Assembly (NCBI GenBank): GCA_044868325.1
Contig: JBIOWI010000225.1
Span: 1 to 30,218 of the forward strand
Direction: 5' to 3'
DNA from: AWTP1-13 sp044868325
GTDB taxonomy: Bacteria; Pseudomonadota; Alphaproteobacteria; Rhizobiales; Hyphomicrobiaceae
Length of the DNA: 30,218 nt
Shown piece by piece: positions 1 through 8,263 of the stretch. Every line of letters starts with the position of its first letter. Positions within the stretch are counted from its first letter, which is position 1. The notes under the pieces are model-generated. The model searched no databases. It was given only the letters and a program-made list of their open reading frames with translations, and had not been told where the DNA came from. The position numbers and the translations under genes are program-made.

Positions 1-124
1 TGACCCCATGCCGCGCCCTTGAATTTTGCGGCCCGAGAGACTCAAGCGAGAGCGGAGAACGCGGCAATCGAAGATGTAACGGAAGGGTTGTGCCCAAGGG
101 GTCAGACCCGCAGGGTCTGACCCC
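1..124. repeat. REP-like hairpin (family 1) plus a partial copy at the window edge
   Basis: Positions 98-109 and 113-124 are perfect 12-base inverted arms, GGGGTCAGACCC and its complement, around a 3-base loop. The window itself begins with TGACCCC, which matches the end of another copy, so this is probably a doublet cut by the window edge with about 90 bases between its halves. It lies 9 bases beyond the stop codon of the methyltransferase/ATP-grasp gene and could act as its terminator, although no T-run follows. Related copies occur near 11.8, 13.2, 18.6 and 23.3 kb. Confidence 0.8.
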
Positions 125-132
125 TCCTACGG

Positions 133-2103
133 CTACTCCGCTGCTGCGGCGTGGCCGTGGCCGTTGACCGCGGGCTGCACCGTGGCCGGCTTGGCGATGA
201 CGCCCACGCGCTCCACGGCGGCCTGCAGGATCTGGCCCAGCATCTCGGAGTAGCGCAGGCCTTGGAAGCTGGCCATCAGGTTCATCTTGCCGTCCCAGCA
301 CCAGCCGGGGTTAGGGTTCACCTCCAGCAGCTTGATCTCGCCCCTGGCGTCGGCGCGGAAATCGAAGCGGGCGTAGTCGCGGCAGCCCAGCCGCTCGAAC
401 AGCCGCGTCGAGTTGTCGATCACCTGCTGCTGCTGCTGGTCGGCCAGCGTGGTCTCGCGATAGCGGATCTGGGTCCAGTAGGGGCTGTCGGGGAGCCACT
501 TCGATTCGTAGCCCAGGATCCTCGGCAGGCCGGGATCGAGGCGCGAGTAGTCCACCTCCAGGATCGGCAGCGCCCTCAGCCCCTGGTCGGGGTTGCCGAT
601 CAGGCCGACCGAGTACTCGTTGCCGGTCAGGAACTCCTGCACCAGCACGCCGCGCTTGGGGAAATCCGCCCTGAGCCGGTCGAGGTAGTCGAGCAGCGCC
701 TTCTCGTTGTGGACGACGGCGTCCTTGGTGATGCCCTGGTTCGAGTCGCCCTGGTTGGGCTTGAGCAGGGCAGGGAAGACGGACGGCAGCGTGGCGCCCT
801 GGTCGCCGGGGCGCACGTAGCTCTCCAGCGGCACCGGCACATCGAGTGTCAGGGCGACGGCGCGCACGAGCCCCTTGTCGTAGCAGGCGGCGAGCCCAGA
901 GGGACCGGCGCCGGTGTAGCCGATGCCCAGCACCTCCAGGAGCGCCGGAACGTGCAGCTCCTTGAACGGGTCGTTGTTCCAGCCCTCGTCGCAGAGGTTG
1001 AACACCAGATCCGTGCGCAGCTCGGCAAGGTCGCGCTCCAGCGTGCCGTGGTTGTCGAGAAAGTGGAACTTGTAGCTCGGCAGCTCGGCGAGGGCGTCCT
1101 TGAGCTTGCGGGTGGTCTCGATGTCCTCGGGATTGAAGGTGCCGCCGCGCTTGACCTGGTCGGGTAGACGATGATCGCCCAAGAGCACCGTCACGTCGAG
1201 CGCCTGCAGCTTGCCCCTGCCCTTGCGCACCGGGAGATGGGGGGCGTCGGCACTCAGCAGGATGCGTCGCGCCATCATGCCTAAGTCCTGATCGCGCTCG
1301 GAATGCGCCTCGGCGTGGCCGTGATGGCGGACGTTGCGGAAGCCGGCCTTGTCCAGCAGCTTGCCGATGCTCTCACGCGTATACAGGCGCTCGGCATAGA
1401 ACTGGTCGGCGATCACGCCCATCTCGTCGTGGACGATGACCTCGCGCGAGATCAGCCGCTCGCCGTCCTGGCTGATGGAGCGCTCGCGGCACACGAAATG
1501 GTGGTCGTCGATCCACTCCCACGAGCGCCGCTCGAAGTTCTCGTGCATATGGGCGCCGTCGGTGATGTCGAGCACCAGCTGCCCGCTGGGGCGCAGGATC
1601 TTGCCGACGGCCGTCAGCACCTTCTCGTCGTCCTGCTTGTTGGAGAAGTAGCCGAACGAGTTGCCCATGATGGCGACGCAATCGACGCTGCTTTCCGGCA
1701 GGCGCGGGTTGCGGGCGTCGCCCTCCTTGAACAGCACCTGCAGGCCCTCGGTCTGGGCGCGCTTCTTGGCGAGCCGCACCAGGTAGCGCGAACGGTCGAG
1801 CCCCATCACGTGCTTGAAGCCGCGCCGCGCCAGCTCCAGGCAGTGCCGGCCCTGGCCGCAGCACAGATCGAGGATGTGGCTGTGGGGCTGGACGGCCGCT
1901 GCAGCGACGATGAAGTCTACCTCGCGGCGGGTGTTCTCCAGGTTCTCGACGACGTCGCCGTCGGTCTTGACGTAGAGGGCGTTGAAGAGCTTGCGCCACC
2001 ACTCTTCCGGGAGGTGCGCCTCCAGGTCGGCAACCGGGCCGAGGCACGATCGCGTGGCCAAGCGCCGGGGACGCTTAGGCTTGGGGGGAGCAGCGATAAC
2101 CAT
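133..2103 (-). CDS. SAM methyltransferase fused to a D-Ala-D-Ala-ligase-like ATP-grasp enzyme
   Basis: A 656-residue two-domain protein. Residues about 60-285 are a class I SAM methyltransferase: DLCCGQGRH (79-87) is the SAM-binding loop, followed by an acidic GLDRS strand and LRPSGQLVLDI. Residues about 300-640 resemble D-Ala-D-Ala ligase: YDKGLVR (408-414), KPNQGDSNQGI (448-458), VQEFLTGNEYSVG (488-500) and LLEVNPNPG (592-600), the last giving the Mg-ATP Glu/Asn pair. The ligase motif normally reads NxxPG; here WCWDGK follows, so the acceptor is probably not D-Ala. By family the product would be an amide made with ATP and then methylated, or the reverse; the substrate is unknown. I chose the ATG at 2103 because longer versions begin inside a likely promoter and GAGAGGA lies about 12 bases upstream. 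A similar fusion may exist in other Hyphomicrobiales. No partner gene is visible downstream. Confidence 0.85.
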   Translation of the reverse strand: MVIAAPPKPKRPRRLATRSCLGPVADLEAHLPEEWWRKLFNALYVKTDGDVVENLENTRREVDFIVAAAAVQPHSHILDLCCGQGRHCLELARRGFKHVMGLDRSRYLVRLAKKRAQTEGLQVLFKEGDARNPRLPESSVDCVAIMGNSFGYFSNKQDDEKVLTAVGKILRPSGQLVLDITDGAHMHENFERRSWEWIDDHHFVCRERSISQDGERLISREVIVHDEMGVIADQFYAERLYTRESIGKLLDKAGFRNVRHHGHAEAHSERDQDLGMMARRILLSADAPHLPVRKGRGKLQALDVTVLLGDHRLPDQVKRGGTFNPEDIETTRKLKDALAELPSYKFHFLDNHGTLERDLAELRTDLVFNLCDEGWNNDPFKELHVPALLEVLGIGYTGAGPSGLAACYDKGLVRAVALTLDVPVPLESYVRPGDQGATLPSVFPALLKPNQGDSNQGITKDAVVHNEKALLDYLDRLRADFPKRGVLVQEFLTGNEYSVGLIGNPDQGLRALPILEVDYSRLDPGLPRILGYESKWLPDSPYWTQIRYRETTLADQQQQQVIDNSTRLFERLGCRDYARFDFRADARGEIKLLEVNPNPGWCWDGKMNLMASFQGLRYSEMLGQILQAAVERVGVIAKPATVQPAVNGHGHAAAAE

Positions 2104-2237
2104 GTGGGACAGTCGTCCTCTCGTTGCCGGCCACGACGGCCGCCATGCTTCACCAGAGGAGCGACCGGCTCTTTTCGCGCGCTCGACGCGCCGTCCTCTT
2201 GGGTCCGCGGCGAAACCTCTTGTGCCCAATGGTCCGA

Positions 2238-2265
2238 TCCTTAGTCGGGCCATTTTCCCTGTCAA
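2238..2265 (-). promoter_or_regulatory. Possible promoter of the methyltransferase/ATP-grasp gene
   Basis: On the minus strand TTGACA (2265-2260) is followed after 16 bases by TAAGGA (2243-2238). The -35 box is perfect and the -10 box is weak. Transcription would begin near 2231 and leave a leader of about 125 bases before the ATG at 2103. This supports the shorter start for that gene. The rest of the 246-base gap to the rsmB-like gene shows nothing I recognise. Confidence 0.4.
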
Positions 2266-2349
2266 ACACTTATCTGTGGACGGCCGGCGGTCCGCGCAAG
2301 CGTATGGCCTGGATAACCCGGCACCACGACAGGCGAGTTAGACGCGATT

Positions 2350-3642
2350 CTATGCGGCCCGACTGAGCACGGCGACGAAGAAGCCGTCGGTGCCGTGCCG
2401 CGCTGGCGTGAGAAGGAGCGCCGCATCGCCGCAGGCAAAGCTCGGGGCCTCTCCGCCCACACCGGCCGCCCAGGCCTCGCGCCAAGGCACGGAAGCGAAC
2501 TCGGGATGGCCGGCTGTGAACGAGGCGACCTGATCGCCGTTCTCCTCCGGCAGGACCGAGCAGGTGACGAAGACGAGCTGTCCGCCCGGCTTCACCAGCG
2601 GCGCCGCAAGCTCCAGCAGCGCGCGCTGCTCTTGCTGGCGCTGCACGAGATTGGCGGGCTTGAGACGCCACTTGGCGTCGGGGCGGCGGCGCCAGACGCC
2701 CGTGCCGGTGCAGGGCGCATCGACGAAGACCGCGTCGAAGCGTGCGCCGAGCTCGCGGAGCGCGGCTTCGTCGCCGGCCGGCACCGTCTGGACGTTGCGG
2801 GCGCCGGCCCGCTTCAACCGCTCGAAGATGGGGCGCAGCCGGTGGGGATCGTCGTCGTAGGCGTAGACCTGGCCGGTGTTGCGCATGTTGGCGGCGAAGG
2901 CCAGCGTCTTGCCGCCGGCGCCGGCGCAAAGGTCGAGCACCTGCTTGCGTGGTGTCGCTCCCGCCATCAGCGCGGTGAGCTGCGAACCCTCGTCCTGCAC
3001 CTCGTACCAACCCTTGCCGTGACCAGGCTCGGCCTCGACGTTGGGCTGCCGCCCTGCGCCTTCCGGCGCCGGCAACCGGACGCCGATGGGGGAGTAAGGT
3101 GCGGCTATCGGCGAGAAGCGGGCCAGCGCCCGCATGACCTTGTCGCGATCGGCCTTCAGCCCGTTGACGCGCAGATCGACGGGTGCTCGGCTGGCGAGCG
3201 CCGCGCCTTCCTCGGCGGCAGCGGCCCCGAAGGCGCGCTCGAAGGAAGCCTCCAGCCAATCGGGGAAGTCGCCGCGGACCGAGATCGGCGAATCCTGTGG
3301 AAGCTCTCGCTGGAGGCCCGCCTGCTCGGCCTCGCTCAGCGGCTCGATGGCATGCGGCGAGCCGTCGGCGCTGGCGATCACCGCATCCGGCGCGAGGCCC
3401 AGGGCGCGCGGCGCGGCGGCCAGCACGATGGCGCGCGGCGTGTCGCTCTCCATCTGCGCCGCCAGCGACCTCTTCCGGCGCAGCGCGTCGTAGAGCAGGT
3501 TGCCGATGGTGGCGCGGTCGCCCGAGCCGGCGAAGCGGTGGCTCTTGCCCCAGTCGGAGAGCGCATTGGCGGCGGGCCGGTGTCGGTTGAGCACCTCGTC
3601 GAGCACCTCGATGGCGGCCTTGATCCGGGCTCCCGTCCGCAT
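2350..3642 (-). CDS. rsmB: 16S rRNA (cytosine-5) methyltransferase, RsmB/NOL1-NOP2-Sun family
   Basis: A 430-residue RNA m5C methyltransferase that probably methylates 16S rRNA in the cytoplasm using SAM. The C-terminal catalytic domain is clear: YEVQDEGSQ (213-221), the SAM loop LDLCAGAGGKT (236-246), VDAPCTGTG with Cys311, and VTCSVLPEEN with Cys361. These are the two cysteines used by the Nop2/Sun family, one as nucleophile and one for product release. The N-terminal 150 residues are the poorly conserved NusB-like part. In many Rhizobiales a gene of this type stands beside guaB and a MAPEG gene, as here. It starts 6 bases after the MAPEG stop, so the two are probably co-transcribed. Exact target position (C967 or another) is inferred from the family only. 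Confidence 0.88.
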   Translation of the reverse strand: MRTGARIKAAIEVLDEVLNRHRPAANALSDWGKSHRFAGSGDRATIGNLLYDALRRKRSLAAQMESDTPRAIVLAAAPRALGLAPDAVIASADGSPHAIEPLSEAEQAGLQRELPQDSPISVRGDFPDWLEASFERAFGAAAAEEGAALASRAPVDLRVNGLKADRDKVMRALARFSPIAAPYSPIGVRLPAPEGAGRQPNVEAEPGHGKGWYEVQDEGSQLTALMAGATPRKQVLDLCAGAGGKTLAFAANMRNTGQVYAYDDDPHRLRPIFERLKRAGARNVQTVPAGDEAALRELGARFDAVFVDAPCTGTGVWRRRPDAKWRLKPANLVQRQQEQRALLELAAPLVKPGGQLVFVTCSVLPEENGDQVASFTAGHPEFASVPWREAWAAGVGGEAPSFACGDAALLLTPARHGTDGFFVAVLSRAA

Positions 3643-3648
3643 GAGGGC

Positions 3649-4080
3649 TTACGTAGGGCTCATCGCCACGTGCAGGAAGAGCCACACCCACATCGCGGTT
3701 ACGATTAGATACCCGAGGATGAACACAGGCCCGCGCCAGCGCACCTTATTCGGCCCGATATGGATGGCGGCATGGACGACGCGGCTCAACGCGAACGCCC
3801 AGGCCAAAGCCAGCATCGTCGTATCGACCGCACCGACGATCAGGGCAAAGCCCGCCGCCGCATAGAACAACACCGGCAGCTCGAACTGGTTGCGCTGGTT
3901 GTGGGCGCGTTTCTCGGCGTTCTCGGGCCAGGCATAGCGGCCCATGGCGATGTCGCCGCTGCCGCGCTGCCGGCCCGCGGCCTTCAGGGCCCGGGCCCGG
4001 GCTGTCAACAGCAAAGAGTAGACGACAACCGTTAGAAACACCTGCACGAAGACGGGGTAGAGAATGGCAACCTGGCTCAC
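3649..4080 (-). CDS. MAPEG family membrane protein
   Basis: A 143-residue membrane protein with four predicted helices: one at the N terminus (about 5-26), two in the centre separated by a short loop, and one near the C terminus. The segment NQFELPVLFYAAA and the later SRVVHAAIHIGPN are typical of bacterial MAPEG (eicosanoid/glutathione metabolism-like) proteins, whose substrate in bacteria is not known. I start it at the GTG at 4080, with GGAAG about 7 bases upstream. An ATG at 4158 in the same frame would translate through the intergenic palindromic repeat, so it is unlikely to be the start. The gene sits between guaB and the rsmB-like gene on the same strand, a common alphaproteobacterial arrangement. 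Confidence 0.8.
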   Translation of the reverse strand: MSQVAILYPVFVQVFLTVVVYSLLLTARARALKAAGRQRGSGDIAMGRYAWPENAEKRAHNQRNQFELPVLFYAAAGFALIVGAVDTTMLALAWAFALSRVVHAAIHIGPNKVRWRGPVFILGYLIVTAMWVWLFLHVAMSPT

Positions 4081-4120
4081 TTGACGCTTCCGGCCCTGCG
4101 CGAGCCGGCCTCCCTCTCGA

Positions 4121-4179
4121 AATGGGCGAATGGCGAATAATCGGCATCCGTTCGCCATTCGCTACTCGCCATTCGCCCG

Positions 4180-4181
<2 letters not shown>
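4121..4181. repeat. GAATGGC palindromic repeat (family 2), copy 1
   Basis: The left part (4121-4140) holds GGGCGAATGGCGAAT and the right part (4151-4181) holds its complement plus a second ATTCGCC unit, so the region can fold into a long hairpin. It overlaps the last two bases of the guaB stop codon and ends about 40 bases before the MAPEG start. A second copy separates cobS from cobT. Confidence 0.8.
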
Positions 4182-5664
<1,483 letters not shown>

Positions 5665-5904
5665 GCTCGCTCTCCTCGTCCCCCAGGTTGGCCGAAGACG
5701 GGCGCGCCGAGGCTGTCACCCCCGGCACGCGGCCCGTCCAGCCGCCCTTTCATGGAACCGCTCGCGGCCCTCATAGCACCGCAGCAGGGCCAGGGAAAGG
5801 GTGCCCCGAGGAACTACGGGGGGAGCGCCTCCAGGAACGGGCGGCGACCTGCTCGAGGCTCTGGCCTTTCGTCCCGGCCTCCGTGTCATGGACGCGCGAG
5901 GCCT

Positions 5905-6222
5905 TCAGGCGATGGCCTCCAGGCCCTTGTGCTTCACAACGCACAGGAGCTTGACTGCGGCCCCCGTCGGCCGCCGCTCACCGCGTTCCCACTGGGAGAC
6001 CAGCGTGGTGGGCACGTTGAGGTAGCGCGCAAAGACGCCCTGACTGACGCCGGCCTTCTCGCGAATCGCAGCAATGTCTTTCGGGCTCAGCTCTTCGACA
6101 GTCGTCAGGCACATGGCGTCGAACTCGCGCATGGTCGTTTTGTCGACGACGCCAGCGCGGTAGGCGCCTTCCATGGCACGGTGGACGACACCGGCGATCC
6201 TGCTCTGGTACTTCTTCCGCAT
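5905..6222 (-). CDS. HigA/NadS-like helix-turn-helix antitoxin
   Basis: A 105-residue DNA-binding protein with a Cro/C1-type helix-turn-helix in residues about 47-85 (SPKDIAAIREKAGVSQGVF, then VPTTLVSQWERGERRP). It matches antitoxins of the HigA/NadS group that follow a RelE-like toxin gene. Its ATG (6222) shares one base with the toxin stop (TGATG), so the two are translationally coupled, and GGAG lies 8 bases before it. An ATG 18 bases further upstream (6240) is possible but has a Shine-Dalgarno-like AAGGA touching the start codon, which is too close. By family it neutralises the toxin and represses the shared promoter, probably at the palindrome described at 6604-6632. Confidence 0.83.
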   Translation of the reverse strand: MRKKYQSRIAGVVHRAMEGAYRAGVVDKTTMREFDAMCLTTVEELSPKDIAAIREKAGVSQGVFARYLNVPTTLVSQWERGERRPTGAAVKLLCVVKHKGLEAIA

Positions 6223-6587
6223 CACGTCAGCTCCAGCCATTCCTTGCTGTTGAGCAAGTATTTCACTTGTGCCTCATTCCACGACAGCGCTTGGCCCGCA
6301 AATGCCCTCAATCGAGCCAGATCGTCCTCGTCGATGTTATCGAGGTCGTTCTTGGCAAACCCCAATACAAAGAGCGCCCGCACATTGTTCCGATACGCAA
6401 CAATCGTCCGATATCCTCCCCTGCGACCCTGTCCCGGCCGAGCGATACGCTGCTTGATGAGGCCGCCGCCGAGATCGGCATCGATGAGGCCTTGTACCGC
6501 TCGCTCGATTGCATCGCGCAGCGTCTCGTCCGCTATGCCTCCCCGTCGCGCGAACCGCGCAAAGTCCTTTGTCTTGAAAAGCCGCAC
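6222..6587 (-). CDS. RelE/HigB-like toxin of a type II toxin-antitoxin pair
   Basis: A 121-residue protein of the RelE/ParE superfamily, the branch often annotated as a 'RelE family toxin' next to XRE antitoxins. The diagnostic stretch is LIKQRIARPGQGRRGGYR (43-60), followed by FVLGFAKNDLDNI (73-85), which is the strand and basic surface used to contact mRNA in the ribosome. Members of the family cleave mRNA or inhibit translation; which applies here is not visible. Translation starts at a GTG (6587) with a strong AGGAGG 8 bases upstream. The toxin gene comes first and overlaps the antitoxin gene, as in higBA loci. The gene appears intact. Confidence 0.83.
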   Translation of the reverse strand: MRLFKTKDFARFARRGGIADETLRDAIERAVQGLIDADLGGGLIKQRIARPGQGRRGGYRTIVAYRNNVRALFVLGFAKNDLDNIDEDDLARLRAFAGQALSWNEAQVKYLLNSKEWLELT

Positions 6588-6603
6588 AGCCCTTCCTCCT
6601 CAC

Positions 6604-6632
6604 AATATATAGAGCAGCGCGCTATAGTGCAA
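6604..6632 (-). promoter_or_regulatory. Promoter and likely operator of the toxin-antitoxin operon
   Basis: On the minus strand TTGCAC (6632-6627) and TATATT (6609-6604) are separated by exactly 17 bases. The spacer holds the self-complementary AGCGCGCT inside a wider near-palindrome, CTATAG to CTCTATA, covering the gap between the two boxes. An antitoxin bound there would block RNA polymerase. The leader before the AGGAGG site is only a few bases. This is one of the cleanest promoters in the window. Confidence 0.7.
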
Positions 6633-6700
6633 GAGTAGAGGGGGTCCGACCGGCGCATTGCGCGTGCCCACTGATACTCCGCTAGCGCAATAGCAGCTAT

Positions 6701-6715
6701 GTTCTCTTTTTGTTC
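6701..6715 (+). promoter_or_regulatory. Candidate LexA (SOS) box, GTTC-N7-GTTC
   Basis: GTTC at 6701-6704 and GTTC at 6712-6715, separated by seven T-rich bases, match the alphaproteobacterial SOS box. It lies about 100 bases upstream of the membrane-protein gene at 6818 and about 70 bases behind the toxin promoter. Roughly one match per 30 kb is expected by chance, so this is only suggestive; the second match in the window sits at the dinB promoter. Confidence 0.4.
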
Positions 6716-6817
6716 TAATTGTGGTAGCGACATTGCATAGTCCACAAACCATGCGACTCGGCATAGCTTAGGCAAGCTCAAGCGTGGGCTTTATGCGTAT
6801 CGAGGGAACGCAACCCT

Positions 6818-7528
6818 ATGCGGGCGCTTCTTAGGATTGCCTATTGGTGTCTCTGGGCGGCGGTCGCGGTTATGGGCGGGCGCCTAGCACTCGGCACCGT
6901 CCCCAACCAGCCGTGGCCGGAAGCAGCCGTGCCATGGCTAGTACAGTACTGGGTGCCAACGGCGCTTATCGTCGCCGCAGCCGTCATGGCGACTATGTCC
7001 GCCACTAAGTGGTTCTTGGACCGCCACTGCGCGCGCGAACTCAGGCGACAGATCCGACAAAACTTGACGCCTGGAGCATTCGCCGAAACCGACATTGTGG
7101 AAGCTTTGCGCCACTTGCTCCAAGACAGCGTTTGGGGTTGGCGCCAGTACGCACGGCTCAACTCCTGGACAATGGTGGACGGCTTCCACCTCGACGAATT
7201 CAAGCGCGCCGCGCTGGCTGGCGAAATATTGACGGTGGGGTACAGCTCTCGCGAGGGCAAGGTCGTCTGCATCGAGCGTCGCGACTGGGGTGCAATCGAA
7301 ATCAATCCTCAGACGCTGGAGGCGCGCCCACAGAGGTTGGCTGTGTATCTGCACAAACCGACGTTCTCCGATCTGGCGGTCGCAACAGCCGATCTGGAGC
7401 AAGTGTGGCCCAGAGCATCAGTCTGGCGCCGCCGTCTGACCAGCCTATGGGTGTGGTCCAAGAAGCGCTGGTACAGCTCACGGCTCAGCAATTGGCTGGA
7501 TCCCCGCCACTCTGGAAAGAAGGGTTAG
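6818..7528 (+). CDS. Hypothetical membrane protein with two N-terminal helices
   Basis: A 236-residue protein I do not recognise. Residues about 5-25 and 42-64 are strongly hydrophobic and form a hairpin in the membrane. Residues 65-236 would be cytoplasmic: first a basic helical stretch (DRHCARELRRQIRQ), then a mixed region with several tryptophans, and a basic C terminus. The ATG at 6818 has GAGGG 12 bases upstream. The gene runs divergently from the toxin-antitoxin pair and ends 2 bases before the rlmE stop, convergent with it. A candidate SOS box lies upstream. Its lack of a recognisable family and its place beside a toxin-antitoxin pair suggest recently acquired DNA. It could be a stand-alone stress or defence effector, but nothing in the sequence proves that. 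Confidence 0.65.
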   Translation: MRALLRIAYWCLWAAVAVMGGRLALGTVPNQPWPEAAVPWLVQYWVPTALIVAAAVMATMSATKWFLDRHCARELRRQIRQNLTPGAFAETDIVEALRHLLQDSVWGWRQYARLNSWTMVDGFHLDEFKRAALAGEILTVGYSSREGKVVCIERRDWGAIEINPQTLEARPQRLAVYLHKPTFSDLAVATADLEQVWPRASVWRRRLTSLWVWSKKRWYSSRLSNWLDPRHSGKKG

Positions 7529-7530
7529 CG

Positions 7531-8262
7531 CTAAGCATACCCCGCCACCCCCCGGAACCCCGTGGCCACCACGTACATCTCGGCGGACTCGGCGCGGCTG
7601 GCGGGGGGCTTGACGTGCCTCACGGTGGCGAAGGCGCGCTTCAGGCGGTCGAGCAGGGTGCGCTCCGAGCCGCCCTGGAACACCTTGCACACGAACGCGC
7701 CATCGGCCTCCAGAACCTCGCACGCGAACTCGACGGCGGCCTCGGCGAGGCCGACGATGCGCAGATGGTCGGTGCGGGCGTGGCCGGTGCCCTGCGCGGC
7801 CATGTCGGAGAGCACCACGTCGGCCCTGCCGCCGCGCAGCATGGCTTTCAGGCGGCCCGGTGCGGCGGGGTCCATGAAATCGAGCTGGATGAGATCGACG
7901 CCGGGGATCGGCTCCACCGGGAGGAAGTCGATGGCCACCACTTGGCCCCTGGGGTCTCTCGGCCCCTGGCCCTCTCCCGAACGCACCGCATCGGCGGCCA
8001 CCTGCGCCCAGCCGCCGGGCGCCGTGCCCAGATCGACCACGCGCCGGCCGGGCTTGAGGATGTGGAACCGGGCGTCGATCTCGGTGAGCTTGTAGGCCGC
8101 ACGCGAACGGTAGCCCTCGCGCTTTGAGGCGGCGACATAGGGGTCGTTCAGCTGCCGCTCCAGCCAGTGTCGCGACGACTGCGAGCGAGGCTTGGTGGAG
8201 CGCAGGCGCTGCCGGGCAAGGCGCCGGCCGCCCGATACGCCGCCTCGCCGCCCGGCCGGCAT
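7531..8262 (-). CDS. rlmE: 23S rRNA (uridine-2'-O) methyltransferase
   Basis: A 243-residue FtsJ/RrmJ protein that methylates the 2'-O of U2552 in 23S rRNA (E. coli numbering) on the assembled 50S subunit. WLERQLNDPYVAASKREGY (33-51) is the family signature, VDLGTAPGGW (76-85) is the SAM loop, and the catalytic K-D-K-E tetrad is visible as K58 (AAYKL), D153 (LSDMA), K193 (CKVFQG) and the Glu of AEMYVV near the C terminus. The basic Gly/Arg-rich N-terminal 30 residues are normal in alphaproteobacteria. I start at the ATG at 8262, two bases beyond the ppx stop codon (TGAGATG), rather than at 8304, which has no ribosome site. Coupled translation with ppx is likely. Confidence 0.95.
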   Translation of the reverse strand: MPAGRRGGVSGGRRLARQRLRSTKPRSQSSRHWLERQLNDPYVAASKREGYRSRAAYKLTEIDARFHILKPGRRVVDLGTAPGGWAQVAADAVRSGEGQGPRDPRGQVVAIDFLPVEPIPGVDLIQLDFMDPAAPGRLKAMLRGGRADVVLSDMAAQGTGHARTDHLRIVGLAEAAVEFACEVLEADGAFVCKVFQGGSERTLLDRLKRAFATVRHVKPPASRAESAEMYVVATGFRGVAGYA

Positions 8263-8263
8263 C

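Noticed and set aside
2104..2265. A 54-residue N-terminal extension of the methyltransferase/ATP-grasp protein
   Set aside because: Its TTG start coincides with a TTGACA promoter box, the extra residues are Arg/Gly-rich without conservation cues, and the ATG at 2103 has a ribosome site.
3649..4158. Longer MAPEG protein starting at 4158
   Set aside because: The first 26 residues would be read through the GAATGGC palindrome; the GTG at 4080 has a good ribosome site directly before the first helix.
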